A DNA stretch of 64,000 nucleotides from Rhyzopertha dominica (lineage: Eukaryota; Arthropoda; Insecta; Coleoptera; Bostrichidae), in NCBI GenBank assembly GCA_025024175.1, contig QCXZ01000137.1, forward strand, positions 5,084,001-5,148,000, written 5' to 3'. A program made the position numbers and the translations under genes. The first letter of the stretch is position 1, and each line of letters starts with the position of its first letter. A model generated the notes under the pieces. That model was not told where the DNA came from and made no database searches. It saw nothing but the letters and a program-made list of their open reading frames with translations. This document shows, piece after piece, positions 10,805 to 22,380 of the stretch.

Positions 10805-12479
10805 ATAGAAATAAACCGGTTATTATTTTGACTAACCTTGACCAATCTTATAATACAACAACAAATTTCTCGAATGCCCTCCCTGCGCTTCAGATTCAGT
10901 GACAAATATTATTTGTACTAAAATCTCAAAGAGCACCTTCTTAGGACATACTGTCACTAAGAATTGTAAGGTATCAAATGAATAAGATTTTACTGCAAGA
11001 ACTTTGATATATGTGAAGTTATTTCGAATAGCAGCAGCCAGCCAAGATAAAGCTATAAATATGAAACAATGCAGCGGTTTTTATTTTGAGGAGTCTCAAG
11101 GTTACTTTCGAGGGGTCCAAAAATATTTTCTCCTTAGGCAATAATTTTCAAACTAAAAATGGATTTCTGATTTATTGGACTTGAATTTGACCTCGAACAC
11201 GAAGAACGTATTTATATGTAATGTATTAGATTGTATTTTAAGCTTAATGTTTCATAATGCATTGATTCACATGACAGCACTTTGTAGATATAGTTTCAAT
11301 CCATTTACAGTTTTTATTTATAGACGGCTAATTTGTAGGTTAGAAGTGAGTGGGTACTTTGGATATTTGTATAAAATTTTGATACTTAGAAGTTAAGTAG
11401 TAAATTATAGCGATTAGTTTTTTTTACGAAAGCGATAGCTTGAATGGTATAAAATGTTGGTTACAAAATCAGTGATCTGATGAAAGGAAGATTGGAATTT
11501 ATTATTAGCGACAGTATACAAATAAAAGTGTTATTTATATATGTAATGTATTTAATGATAAGATCATAATATCAGTATCAGATGAAGTATAAAAATAATA
11601 TAGATGTCCCATTCAGGAAGATTCGTTTAAACGCACATAAAGCTAAACTTAGAACGTGCACTTTATAGCGTAGTGCAGTACATATAAGCACCGCCTACAC
11701 TTCAGTCCTGTTTGTGTCTATTTAATAAAGAGGTGCGTCTGAAATATGAGGCCCATTTCGCTTGACTTACACGAACGTTTAGAATAACTGCATCCTATTT
11801 GTAGATGTAAGCTATCGATTTATATAACTTTATGTCTACTCTGTTTTATATTTCAGTTTGGTTAAGCACGCGTTTGACAAAATGCATGTAAATTAGAAAT
11901 TACAATTAAAGCAGAATGTCAATAATTGTAATAGCTGAAATCATTGTCATCAATCATTTGCGAAATTTATCAATTCCAAAAAGATTGGGATCCTTTGACT
12001 TTGACGGCTTTATTATTATAAAATAACCCAAAGGTTTGTCTTTTCACGTTAAATATATATACAGAGTTTAGATAAATTCACGTATAAAATTCAAAATAAG
12101 GGTTATTTACAAAAACGCTGAAACAGCAAACTTAAGATCTAAAGCGAGATTTAATTTGAGATGAATGAAACAGAGCAGTTTGTTACCATGACGAAGATAC
12201 AACGTCATCAATTTTTAATAAAATTGTATGAGTTTTTTTTTGCCCATGAGTCTGAATTTAACCATCATGTCATTTATTCCTTCCGACTTAGGTAAGCACT
12301 TGTTGAATATCTTCCAAGAATAGAAAAAATGTGATTTAACAGAACTATGCATGGTACCAACGATTACTGTATAAAATTTTATAGTGTATTGCCTAATAGC
12401 ATAAGATTTTATTTATAAAAACAATAAACACCTGATTTTACTGGATTGAGAAGTTCCTGAATGATGATTTCGGGGATAT
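10805..12479. other. No recognisable gene or element
   Basis: AT-rich sequence. A 73-codon plus-strand frame (11175-11396) has no recognisable motif. No repeat ends could be paired. Confidence 0.45.
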
Positions 12480-12592
12480 ATGTATATATGTATGTGGCTA
12501 ATTACTTGTAAAATGTATATTCTTTTTGTTCTGACCTGTGTAAAATACGTTCGTATTATTAGCACCAATAAATTATATTATTATTATTATTT
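12480..12592 (+). repeat. Possible LINE 3' end with (ATT)n tail
   Basis: Ends with CAATAAATTATATT and an ATT run, the same layout as the LINE tail at 19420-19462. It abuts the left, truncated end of the DDE_3 element B, so it may be what removed that terminal repeat. No coding sequence is left. Confidence 0.35.
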
Positions 12593-13023
12593 ACAAGAGC
12601 AATATAATCTATAATTTCATTTGAAAAAGTATACAGCTCTCGTTTTCGAGGTATGGGCGCAGGTTGCATTTTTTAAATGTGAAGGGGGGCAAAAGGCACA
12701 TCATCGAAAAGGATTTTTTCCCGATTTAAAAAATGCATCACACTTGTACAATTTATTACTTCTGCGTTGAGAAAAGTGTAAATACAATAATTGAGCCTGA
12801 TAAAGAACGAAAAAATGAGAACAAAATTTTTTATCGTTAAAATGGACAAAAAGCCAGCGATTACCATTTTTCCTTGATTGGTGATAAATTTCGTCTAGTT
12901 TGATCAATTTACTGCGAATCGGGTACCCTAAAAGTAAAAAAAAAACATGATTNCGTGAAAAAATGCAGTATTTTTTCAGATTTACATTACAGAAGATGCA
13001 CAAAATGTTCCCCATTTACTTAC

Positions 13024-13387
13024 TGGCAGTTATGCAGCCTTGAGCAAAAGTTTTCTAATGTTCTTTGTAGCACATTTGGAGTTAAGTTCTGAATGTCTGC
13101 CCTGATTCGTCCTTTTAAATCTTCTGCGTTATGTGGCCGATCAGCATAAATACGATTTTTCAGATAACCCCACAGGAAAAAATCAAGCGAAGTCAGATCA
13201 GGGGAACGTGCTGGTCATTCTATTGCTCCGCGCCTACCAATCCATCTGTCTGAAAATATTGCATTCAAATAGCCACAAACGTTGACTGCAAAATGGGGCG
13301 GTGCACCATCTTGCTGAAACCATATCTGTTCAGAAGGACGCGCAGCATTTTTACGATCAGGGAACAGGCGAAGAAGCTCTGGGTACT
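13024..13387 (-). pseudogene. DDE_3 transposase, C-terminal half (element B)
   Basis: Minus-strand translation reads YPELLRLFPDRKNAARPSEQ, then IWFQQDGAPPHFAVNVCGYL, RWIGRRGAIE, a stop in place of the expected Trp, PARSPDLTSLDFFLWGYLKN and a C-terminal helix ending ENFCSRLHNC. The second catalytic Asp is in WFQQD and the third in TSLDFFLWG, about 41 residues apart, a spacing longer than the 34 of classical mariner. Too many breaks for activity. Confidence 0.8.
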
Positions 13388-14416
13388 TATTCTGGACTCA
13401 ATTCCTATGAGAAAGTAGGCGGAGTTCTCCTGGTACAATAAATTTGGTATTCTTGAAATCGTGAACGTTCACTTTCATCAGGTTTCATAGGAAATTAAAT
13501 TCTCCTGCTATTTTGTAAGAGAAAAGCGATTTCTCACGAAGCCGTTACTGTGGTTACTGTCAGTGTCATTATTGAACTCTTTATAATGTCAAAAATTTTA
13601 CGATATTTAATACTACGAAGTAAATACGAGTAAAACCATGTAACTTGTATTTAACATAGAAGTGAGATAATCAAAATGCCCGAATATATAAATTTGATAT
13701 GTTATATTAGATTTGTATTATAGTAAGTTGCTGTGCTAATTTACTGCTGTATTTGAAATAATAAAATAAGAAACCTTGTAGGTGTACAAACATCAAGTAT
13801 GGATTTTTAAGAATTAGCTACTGCTACAACTATAATTAATGCTATTGAAAAGAACAAGCTTGTGTTTCGATCACAAAGGCATTTAANAAAGGATGACGTA
13901 TTAATCACGAATTGGCACCTTATGTTACAGAAACGGTGAGACGTTTCCTGGTTGAACGTACAAAAAATCTCCACTAACTAGTTGAATAAAAAATCTTTTC
14001 AGAATTGCTCTGTCTATGTTTATGATCAGTTTGCTTTATGCACACTTCCTTCTTTCCATGTGGAAAATTACATGTTCAAATTTGTTTACAGCCGATCAAT
14101 CCTTAGAGAGTAAGGCATTTTAGGGCATGTGCAATGTTTTTCGCAATGCAGAAATTCTCAACGAGTGGGTGACGTTTTTACAAATCAAATTCGGATCACC
14201 TCACGTCTAATTATGGCCACTCTGATTGGTTAATGATAACTAACAACAGGCATGAAGCATCTGATTAACATTGGCAACGTTGTCTACTAATTTCCTATGT
14301 GACTTGGTGTTCATCTCAAGTCAAGAATACCAAATTTTACCGTAGGAAAATTGCGAGAGAAAGTGAAATATTATTTCTCTCTGTCGTTTCCTAGGAAGTC
14401 CAGAATAGCCACCCTG
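13388..14416. mobile_element. ~1-kb inverted-repeat element inside transposase B
   Basis: Interrupts the transposase between its IIIP and YPELLRL codons. The two ends share imperfect inverted repeats: TATTCTGGACT at 13388 matches the reverse of AGTCCAGAATA at 14397-14407, and AAATTTGGTATTCTTGA at ~13440 matches the reverse of TCAAGAATACCAAATTT at ~14322. The right end extends to CCACCCTGG (14416). No transposase is seen; the interior is AT-rich. A clean target duplication was not found. Confidence 0.6.
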
Positions 14417-14451
14417 GTATAATAATGTGTTCGCGCAAGAGCTGTAAATAC

Positions 14452-16354
14452 TAGTGATGGGAATAATCGGGATATTTCAATAATCGATTAATTCGTATTC
14501 ATATATTTTAATAATCGACTAATATTAGTAGTTAAACATTAGTAGTACTACATCTTTAGTTTTGTAGGGCATAGATGCGATAACCAGTATTCATGCTACA
14601 TCGTTGTCGTTCTCACTGCGAATGCTCGAATTTTTTATATACATTTTCACGAATTTACATTTGAGTACTTACTACTGTTCAAGATATTTCTCATTTTGCA
14701 GTAAAGTATATTATAGTATAAATTAATATCTAATCACTTCATGAAAGTGACGAGTTTAGTATCGAGTCACTATAGGAGGAGATATAATGTAAGTCTGTCA
14801 ACGTTGTGCGGCAGGCGGCTTCCTTTACAACTATTTTACGACACAAAGCCACGTTTTTTTTGTCTATAAATCATCGCTACGATGCGCGCGTACAGATCCG
14901 TATTCAGAAGACTTGTGCGCACTGCATGTCCATAAAAACATGCGATGAGATTGTGGCCGTCCTTTTGGATGTACTTCATTAGAAAATAAACTTAACCCGT
15001 ATATTTACTAAGTAACGAATAATACAGGATTTAAATAAACAAAATAGTTTAAAGCATGCACCATAATTATAAACTACACACTACACTACAATGCGGGGAA
15101 AAATTTAAAAAGTCGTTGATTGACACGATATCTAGAAGGTTAGGCTCGCTAGAGACTAATCATATTGTGGCAAAAGCTGTGTTTCTAGACCCTAGGTTTA
15201 AAAGTGTCGGCTTTGGTAACCAAGATAATGCTAGAAATGCGCAAAAGTTTGTTTCTGACGAACTGCAAACAATTTTAAGTATTTCACAAGTCGTTAAACC
15301 ATCAACATCAACTAAAGATGCAACGCCTTTAATTCGTAATAGTGTAGAAGCATTATCATTGTGGCGCGTTTTCGATGAGACCATCGCCACAAAAAAAAAG
15401 TGTCACGACGCCTTTAACAACTGCGTCTGTACTTCTGCGACAATATATTGAGCAACCTTATGTTGACAGACACCAAAACCCACTGGAATATTGTCAAAAA
15501 CACAGTTCTAATTGGCCAGAGCTGTTTCAACTCCAGCAAAAATATTTATCGATTCCTGCAACTTCAGTGCCATCGGAACGTGTTTTTTCGAAAGCTGGAC
15601 AGCTTACTAACTTGCGAAGGAATAGATTATCGCCAAAAAACCTGGATCAAATTCTATTTTTAAACAGCATTAAAGATTTTGTTTAATTTTGTGTTTAACG
15701 ATAAAATCATTTTATTTTCTAAGACTCATATTTCGGTTGTATTTCCATTAAATTATTTTTTTGGCATATGGCATTTACATATTTTATACATATTCTAATT
15801 CATAAAGGAATTCTTACAATTATTTAATTATTAGAATATCTATCATACCTGTAAATCAGCAGGTCAATAATAAATTCTGTACAAATATAGATTATATCTA
15901 TTGTCATTTTACTACCTTTTACCCCATTTATTAAATTCAATACTTTGTATTTTATCCTTAGTTAAACAATACGCCAATAATCAATTATAATCTCATTAAA
16001 ATTTTACATTAAATGTTTTGCTCAACAATAATTGAGAGAATAATCACAATATCATAATATAACTGATCTGCAATCCATTACGAGAAGTTGTATTAGTTGG
16101 TCGGAACGAATGATAATCGATCCAGGCGCGAGAAATTCTACGTATGTAAGTTCGTCGATACCTACATACTAATCCGATTATTGCATCTCCATTGCTCGCA
16201 TCCCGACTCGGAAGTATTCGTTCGTCCAGCGCTAGCGTTGACCCGCGTGACTACTAATATTAGTATTACTAATTTGGATGGCATGATCGATTATTTCGAG
16301 AAGTTTTAATAATCGACTAAACCGATTATTGCATCTCGATTATTCCCATCGCTA
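14452..16354 (+). mobile_element. hAT transposon, 1903 bp, internally deleted
   Basis: Ends TAGTGATGGGAATAATCG and, reversed, TAGCGATGGGAATAATCG; flanked on both sides by the 8-bp direct repeat GTAAATAC (14444-14451 and 16355-16362), the hallmark of hAT insertion. It lies inside transposon B, so it is younger than B. It carries only the C-terminal part of a transposase (15056-15686); the N-terminal BED finger and first catalytic region are missing, so this copy depends on transposase from elsewhere. Confidence 0.92.
15056..15686 (+). pseudogene. hAT transposase, C-terminal part with dimerisation domain
   Basis: Two overlapping frames join by a frameshift near 15375-15450. The first has the ZBED-type segment AKAVFLDPRFKSVGF; the second has YIEQPYVDRHQNPLEYC, NWPELFQLQQKYLSIPATSV, SERVFSKAGQL and RRNRLSPKNLDQILFLN, which is the hAT family C-terminal dimerisation region, ending at a stop after DFV. 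It resembles ZBED1/ZBED4-type proteins of the hAT superfamily. N-terminal domains are absent from the element. Confidence 0.88.
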
Positions 16355-16383
16355 GTAAATACTTGACCGCATTCAAATTTCCA

Positions 16384-16944
16384 TCGATGAAAATAGGGTC
16401 ACCGATAATACAACATCAGACATTCACTNTCTGAGGGNGTTGTGTGTGGACTTGTTCCATCCAATCTAGATTTGTGGCCGACCAATATCTGCAATTATGG
16501 CTACTCACATTGAGGCANAAAGTCGTTTTGTCAGAAAACATAATCCAGTTTAAAATGTTTCTAAATNCATCTATCATGTTCATAGCAGTTTCGTAAAATT
16601 CTATACAACGATCGAAATCATCTTCGTTTAGTTCTTGTAACAGGTGAATTTTGTATGAACTTCTCTTTTTTCAAAATAATTTGATTAGATCTTTTGCTAA
16701 TATGTTGAGTGAGAGCACGCTTTTGTACGGAATACTTGGGATTCTCTTGCACATCTAAAAGGACATTCAATTCATTTTCGTCAAAATGTTGCAATGTTTT
16801 AATAACTGTTGATCGGGCAATTGGTTCACGATCTTCATGAATTGCATTGCAGAGTGCAGTTACTTCCGAATAACTTCGCCTTCTATCTCCATAACCAATC
16901 ATCATCAAAATTTCCATGCGATCATGTTCAGTTAACTGAGGCAT
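16384..16944 (-). pseudogene. DDE_3 transposase, N-terminal half (element B)
   Basis: Starts at ATG 16944 (MPQLTEHDRMEILMMIGYGD) with a helix-turn-helix region, then ENPKYSVQKRALTQHISKRS, frameshifts around 16680, and the segment with the first catalytic motif, NWIMFSDKTTF, where the Glu usually following the Asp is Lys. It continues RYWSATNPDWMEQVHTQ and VWCG-like text up to the hAT insertion at 16355. Ambiguous bases occur at 16429-16567. Confidence 0.78.
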
Positions 16945-17471
16945 TGCGATTGCAAATAAGAAAGTGAATCAAAATTATCACCAGTCACGAGGAAAATGGA
17001 GACAACTGGAGTTTTTGTTCTTACTTAGCAATGACAAATATGTTTTTTAACCCAAAGTGATTTGAAATCAGGAATGATTTGTCTTTTGACCCCCTTCGCA
17101 TTTAAAAAAATGCAACTTGCGTCTATATCTCGGAAACGAGAGCTGAAACAAAGTTGAAAAAATTGCAGAAAATGCATTTTAATTACCCATAGGCCCATGC
17201 ACAATTTCAGAAGAATCGGTAGAACAGAACGTGAAATATCTTGCTGGTTCCATACTTTGCAGCGACCCTGTATACTCGTATTCTATAAGAAAGAATGAAC
17301 CAAATAACGAACTACTTGACGCAAAATAACGGAGACATCAACGCGTCTTCCAAGTTTATAACGATTTCATCAAATATCTCCCGACGATCTAGCAGGCGTT
17401 GAAACGCGTCCACCTGCGCACAAATCCAGCGCAAGCGGCGCTTAAGCTATTTTTTCCCGGTTTATGCGGCG

Positions 17472-18028
17472 TTAGTCACCGTATTGGATTACCTTAAGAT
17501 TGTGGTAGAACAGCACGGCCCCTATCGTCGTTATCGTGAACCACACGAACAGCGTGAAGGCGGACACCTGCGATATGTGCAGCACGTTGAGTACGGTGCT
17601 GAGGATGACGGCACCGGCGTGACAGAAGATGACGGGCAGCAGGCAGCGGTCCAGCATGTCCCACGGCACCTCCTGCTGCACGGGGATGGGTTTCAGCCCC
17701 GAGGAGGACTGCCGCCTCAGCAGGGAGGACGACTTGACCAGCCCCAGCGACGGCTGCTTCTTCAGCGACGGCCTCCTCTTGAACGGTCCGCTCATCTTCG
17801 GTGGTTCACTGGAGCGCGCGAACTGACCGCCCGGGTAGCGGCGACTGTACCACCACGGCGGTGCCGGTGCTATTTCGGTCGCGTTGGCCGCGGTATTTGT
17901 CTTTTTCGGTTTAAATTTAGTCGCTGGACGCCACAGGGACGGAATCAGAGAGGCTTCGATAGCGCTCGGAATTTCTGTTTGTAGTGCAATACCGATAATG
18001 CGATTCAGCTCCAACAACGAGCCGTGAC
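17472..18028 (-). CDS. Candidate host-gene terminal exon, membrane protein
   Basis: A GC-rich open frame of ~185 codons in AT-rich surroundings, with no matching element motif. There is no in-frame ATG at its start (upstream TGA at 18030-18032); a possible splice acceptor AG at 18029-18030 follows a T-rich tract, so I read it as a 3' exon ending at the TGA at 17472-17474. The first ~110 residues are rich in Ser, Pro, Lys and Arg (RRPSLKKQPSLGLVKSSSLL), a likely cytoplasmic region with phosphorylation-type sites. Then come two hydrophobic stretches (LLPVIFCHAGAVILSTVL and SAFTLFVWFTITTIGAVLF), likely membrane helices, and a short tail VIQYGD. I do not recognise the family. Confidence 0.55.
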
Positions 18029-18089
18029 CTCATACAGTGCAATTGTGAAAAAACCTATCAGCGCTTCATCAGCTATCCTACTTGTAAAA

Positions 18090-19430
18090 ACCAAGGATGG
18101 ATCGTCGTCTAATACAAGTAATAAACACAACCACGGTACTGTTGAAAGTCCTGGACGATATAATAAGAGAGCGTGATAAGGGCAACTGCACGGCTCTCGT
18201 TTTACTTGATTTCTCTAAAGCGTTTGACACAATCGATCATGAGCTAATGTGTGCCAAATTGTCTTACTTTGGACTTGATGCAATCGCATGTAGATTTTTC
18301 GTGTCTTACTTCAAAGACCGCTTCCAAGTAGTTCGAGTTAATGGCCTTCTTTCGGATAAAGTGCCAGTTACTAGTGGTGTGCCCCAAGGGTCAGTACTGG
18401 GACCCCTTCTATCTTAAATCTATACTTCCGATATACTTAGCCGTGTTAAATTTTCTAATATTCTAGGATATGCTGATGACACCCAACTGTACCTATCCTT
18501 TAAGATCTGCGACACAACTACCGCATGCGAGCAGCTTACACTACATCTCTAAATACAGCATAGACCACAATCTTAAACTAAATGCTGATAAATGTAAGGT
18601 CATATGCTTTGCGCCTGCTGTAATATCTCAGTTGGTTAAATCACAAATGCGTATAGCTATTGAAGGTGTATCCATCAATATATGTTCTGAAGTTAAGAAC
18701 CTTGGTTTAATCTTCGACGAACCTCCGCTTTGACACCCACGTCTCTTTACTCATTAGAAAATGTTATTTTGTTCTCAAACTGCTATATAGTAACATGGAT
18801 ATAATTAACTTCAAAACTCGCAAAAAGCTTACAGAAACCTTAGTCCTGTCACTGCTTAACTATGGTCTAGTAATTTTCTTTCCATGTTTAAACTCAAGAA
18901 CACAAAATCAGATTCAGATGATCCAGAACAGTTGTTGTCGCTTTATATACAGTCTAAGAAAGTTTGATCATGTTTCTGCCAAGATCAATGAACTTAAATG
19001 GCTGAAAATGTCTAATGTCTACCGCTTACAGTTGCTTTCTCTAGTGCATAGAGTACTGCTTACAGATTTTCGTCGTATCTAAGAGAAAAATTGAAATTTA
19101 GAAGTAGTGTTCACCAGCTTGGGTTGCGCTTCACCTCCTCGTCACTCGATATGCCTAAATATTGTACGTCATTATTTTCCAGGTCATTTACGTATAAAGC
19201 TGTAACATTACATAACCGCTTTTGTAAGGACTTAGTGCGTTTCAATATCAGCAGCTTCCGTAAGGCTATCAAGAATATACTTGTTGAGCTGCAATAGTTT
19301 TTACGTTTATCATTGATAGGTTCTCTTTTTTTTTGTTATCTTACCTTTAAGTTTACTCATTTCTGTACACAGGTTAAGTAGAATAGTTATGCTAGACTTC
19401 GCCTGTGTATACGATTACTCAATAAAGACC

Positions 19431-19462
<32 letters not shown>
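18090..19462 (+). mobile_element. 5'-truncated LINE (Jockey/CR1-like) with (ATT)n tail
   Basis: RT segments in order: TALVLLDFSKAFDTIDHELM (18190-18245), VTSGVPQGSVLGPLLS (~18366-18414), the catalytic GYADDTQLYLS in another frame (~18464-18496), KLNADKCKVICF (~18570), and the C-terminal TLVLSLLNYGLVIF with QIQMIQNSCCRFIYSLRKFD. At least three frameshifts or stops (18415, 18733, 19082) break it. The 3' end has AATAAAGACCT and then (ATT)n to 19462, so insertion was by target-primed reverse transcription; endonuclease and ORF1 are lost by 5' truncation. Confidence 0.88.
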
Positions 19463-19463
<1 letters not shown>

Positions 19464-19559
19464 ATAGACTTGGTCGTTTGCGGAAAAAGAAATTAAATTT
19501 TCAAGGTTATTCGTGTAGAAAAGAAAGGAAATTATGATTAGCTAGAGGCTTATTACTAA

Positions 19560-20290
19560 GGTCATGTCAAAATTCTTGCAAACAAAAACACAGTTCGCCA
19601 ATGAAACGTGTATTTGTAAAAATTGCAATAAAATCGTTCAATATTGCATATACAAAACACGTTGCCATCGCTCCGGTAGTAATGTAATGTCGTTAAATAC
19701 GCCTTTTTTGTCAAGATGTTCCAGCAGTTTGAACGCATATACTGTTGCAGGGCTTTTATCCTTCCAAGTCAACAAATCGGACGAAATTCTCGTTTCCACT
19801 GGAGGAACAAAGCGAAACCGGAGGACGGGCTGCACGGGAAATGTGGGAGAATTTCACAGCAGTTCCTCTAGTACACTCCTTTGACCGACACTGCTTTATG
19901 CGATCAAGCGTTAGCGTCCAAGAGGATAATGCCGTTGTCTTTCATATCTCGCCTACATTTTGGAATCATGCATTTAAATTTTCTACATAGAAGACAAATA
20001 CATTTGTCTTTTGGTATTTGTCTATTGCTCGTTTGTCCATGCGGTTTTCTTCCATTATGGTAGCCACCAATAGTAGCAAAAGTGTTGTCGGTACCAGTAT
20101 GAGGTCTCCAACTTCTGTGGTCGTCTTTAACACTAGTCCAACGCTTTGGAACGCTTACTCCATTAAGTTACTGTTGAACTATCCGCACACGACTCCTGGC
20201 ATGCTTCTTGTAACGCAACATGAATTTCGGCAACCTTTTCTTTGGGTAGTTTTTGAATTTTGATATACGATATGCACGGCGATAGTAGTT
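19560..20290 (-). pseudogene. Decayed mariner-like transposase
   Basis: Minus-strand reading, in pieces: a helix-turn-helix part VAEIHVALQEACQES (~20200), then the junction segment SVKDDHRSWRPHTGTDNTFA (~20130-20090), and a C-terminal piece LLEHLDKKGVFNDITLLPER followed by WQRVLYMQY (19640-19740). These are mariner landmarks in the right order with the catalytic middle missing. Multiple frameshifts; no terminal repeats found. Weakly supported compared with the copy at 29-30 kb. Confidence 0.6.
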
Positions 20291-21974
20291 GAAGGTTGCA
20301 GATCAATGTCACACCATAGCTCCGAAATATGAGCTTTTTGCAACTGTAAAGTTAATTATCCCGCAAAACACTACAGAATATCTTGAAAATACACACCCTC
20401 GACGTTTTTTCATATTAAAATATATCAAATAATTGAAAAAAATCGACAGATGACAAGTATACGTTATAGAAACATTTATAGAGACATGATCCTAGTAGAT
20501 TAAAGATCAAGTATTAAAAACAAAGCCGAAGGCCAGTGTTTCAATGTGCCAGTGCAAGAAAACTTGCCTTACAATGCGAGTTTTTTTATATAATTTTTTA
20601 TCGATGAAAAATTTGCTATTACGCCTCTTAACGTATTTTTTAACGGAAATTTGGCGTCATAAAAATTTGCTAACATTGTTAATTTTACCTTGTTTGTCGT
20701 TCGGTTTCTTATAAACACGTGTAATTATCCAGACATTTCAATAAAAATTCCCTGATAAACAAAACTAATTTATTATAACAGATAAAATCAATGCTCACAT
20801 ATAGTTTCCAAATGATGATGGAGAGGAAAATTTTCTGTTCACACCATCAGTGTTACGTGCAGCTGCACAAGGTATTGATAAAAAGCTGCTCCCAGGAAAA
20901 TAAAAAATAGCAAGGTGTACAACAAAGCCACAGATTGATGCGACACACACCAAACAACGTATATAACAAAGATGTGTTAAGAGAGGAGAGGTCTACATTG
21001 TGGACTGCTTATTACAAACTGAGAACTATAATAGCTGTTGGAAGAAATGTGCATACATTCAAATTTGTGAAACTCATCATATTACTGAAAAAATATGGAG
21101 ACTATCGATTAGAATATTTCTAATTGTTGCGACGATCAAGAATAATGCCATTAGGCTATTTCCCATTAATCAGCAAACTGGATATGTTTGATAAAAAAAT
21201 ATTTGGGCCTAACACCCAAAAAAATCAGCTACAACAGTTTCTTCATTTATCACTGAAATGAAAAGTGTACGATAAAATCTACTGGTATCAACAAATTAAT
21301 CAGATACCTTAAATTATCTCATCCTGGTTCACAAACCTATACAAGCCGTTGCTTCCGCAGATCATGTGCATCCCGTTTGAGGAACAATGCCAAAAATTTG
21401 TTAACAAATAAAAATTATGGTGACTGGAAAAGGTTACACTGAAAACAGTGGCAAGAAAAAATTTAAATATCTCACCTCTTGGTTTCGCGGTTCACAACAT
21501 TATGTTGATTTTTCTTGTCATCTGACAGTTTTGTTAATTTCATTTCATAATAATTTTCCAGAAAATTCATAGGTTTTAAAAAAAAGTTTGTAATAGGCTC
21601 ATAAAAACACAAACAACTTAACTGCATGAAGAAATATTTAAATATTTGAATAATTTTGTCAGGAACCCTCTACTGAACCATGAGTACTACACTTTCACTT
21701 TAACATGCAAAATTTTGTAAAGATCTTGCACAAACAAATAGCACTATTAATAAAATTATCAATATTTTACTATTAACGGCGAATAATCATCGCTTATGGA
21801 AACCGCTTTGTACAGCACACCAATGTTGTGTAAAAAACCATCCTTCAATAACAAGCTGTACTATGTTTTTTATCTCTTGTTAGCATGACATTTATATATT
21901 TGCTAACCGATTATCTTAATCGGAAAACATCAAAACTTATTATTCTGTAACCATAAATACAACGGATATAATAG
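20291..21974. other. No recognisable gene or element
   Basis: AT-rich left flank of the Gypsy insertion. Short open frames (20935-21191) have no recognisable motif. Confidence 0.5.
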
Positions 21975-21978
21975 GTAT

Positions 21979-22305
21979 TGTACGGCCACAACCTCGGGGT
22001 TTTTCCAACAAAACCGGTGATGACTACCCTGAAGGACTGCCTGCCAGATGTGCCGCCCCGAAAGCGGTTCGGGGGTGTTGTTTGCCCGGTTTATGACAGG
22101 ATGGGATAACAATAGGGTAGTGAGGTAGACGTACCTAGCGGTACGAACAGTTCCCTTCTTCACGTTGCCGAGTGCACATTCCGCGTTTCTTAGATAGTTT
22201 TTGATTTTCTGTTTAGTTATTGTTTTTTTCATTTACGATTTAATATACGGTTCATCGAACTCTTTTTGTTTTATTTGTAACTCTCGAAATAACATACGCG
22301 TTACA
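21979..22305 (+). repeat. Gypsy 5' LTR
   Basis: 327 bp, starting TGTACGGCC and ending CATACGCGTTACA. Reads the same as the 3' LTR. Transcription of the element should start in it; I did not locate a clear TATA box. Confidence 0.97.
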
Positions 22306-22306
22306 C

Positions 22307-22325
22307 TGGCGCCCAACAGCGGGAC
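22307..22325 (+). promoter_or_regulatory. tRNA primer-binding site
   Basis: TGGCGCCCAACAGCGGGAC begins one base after the 5' LTR. TGG pairs with the CCA end of a tRNA; the TGGCGCC start resembles tRNA-Lys sites of insect and vertebrate retroelements. The exact tRNA is inferred, not proven. Confidence 0.85.
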
Positions 22326-22380
22326 CGTATTAATTAATCGCGAGTGAAAAGTGAACAAGTGAAACGAAAAATCCTCGTCC

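Larger units (their letters stand above)
12635..17270 (-). mobile_element. Tc1/mariner-type DDE_3 transposon B, carrying nested insertions
   Basis: Right end is …GCAGCGACCCTG at 17270 followed by TA. The inner terminal-repeat segment (AGCTCTCGTTTTCGAG, then GCAGGTTGCATTTTTT and AAATGTGAAGGGGG) at 12635-12705 is matched in reverse at 17085-17150, but the outermost ~110 bases of the left end are missing. The transposase gene, on the minus strand, is split into a 5' half (16384-16944) and a 3' half (13024-13387) by two insertions: a ~1-kb inverted-repeat element and a 1.9-kb hAT. Taking these out gives an element of roughly 1.7 kb. Confidence 0.82.

Noticed and set aside
17484..17984. 166-codon plus-strand frame in GC-rich DNA
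   Set aside because: Shadow of the minus-strand exon; low-complexity and with no transposon or domain motif, whereas the minus frame has membrane helices and a splice-site context.
21930..22232. 100-codon minus-strand frame, repeated at 26413-26949
   Set aside because: It is the antisense of the Gypsy LTR and appears twice only because the LTR does.
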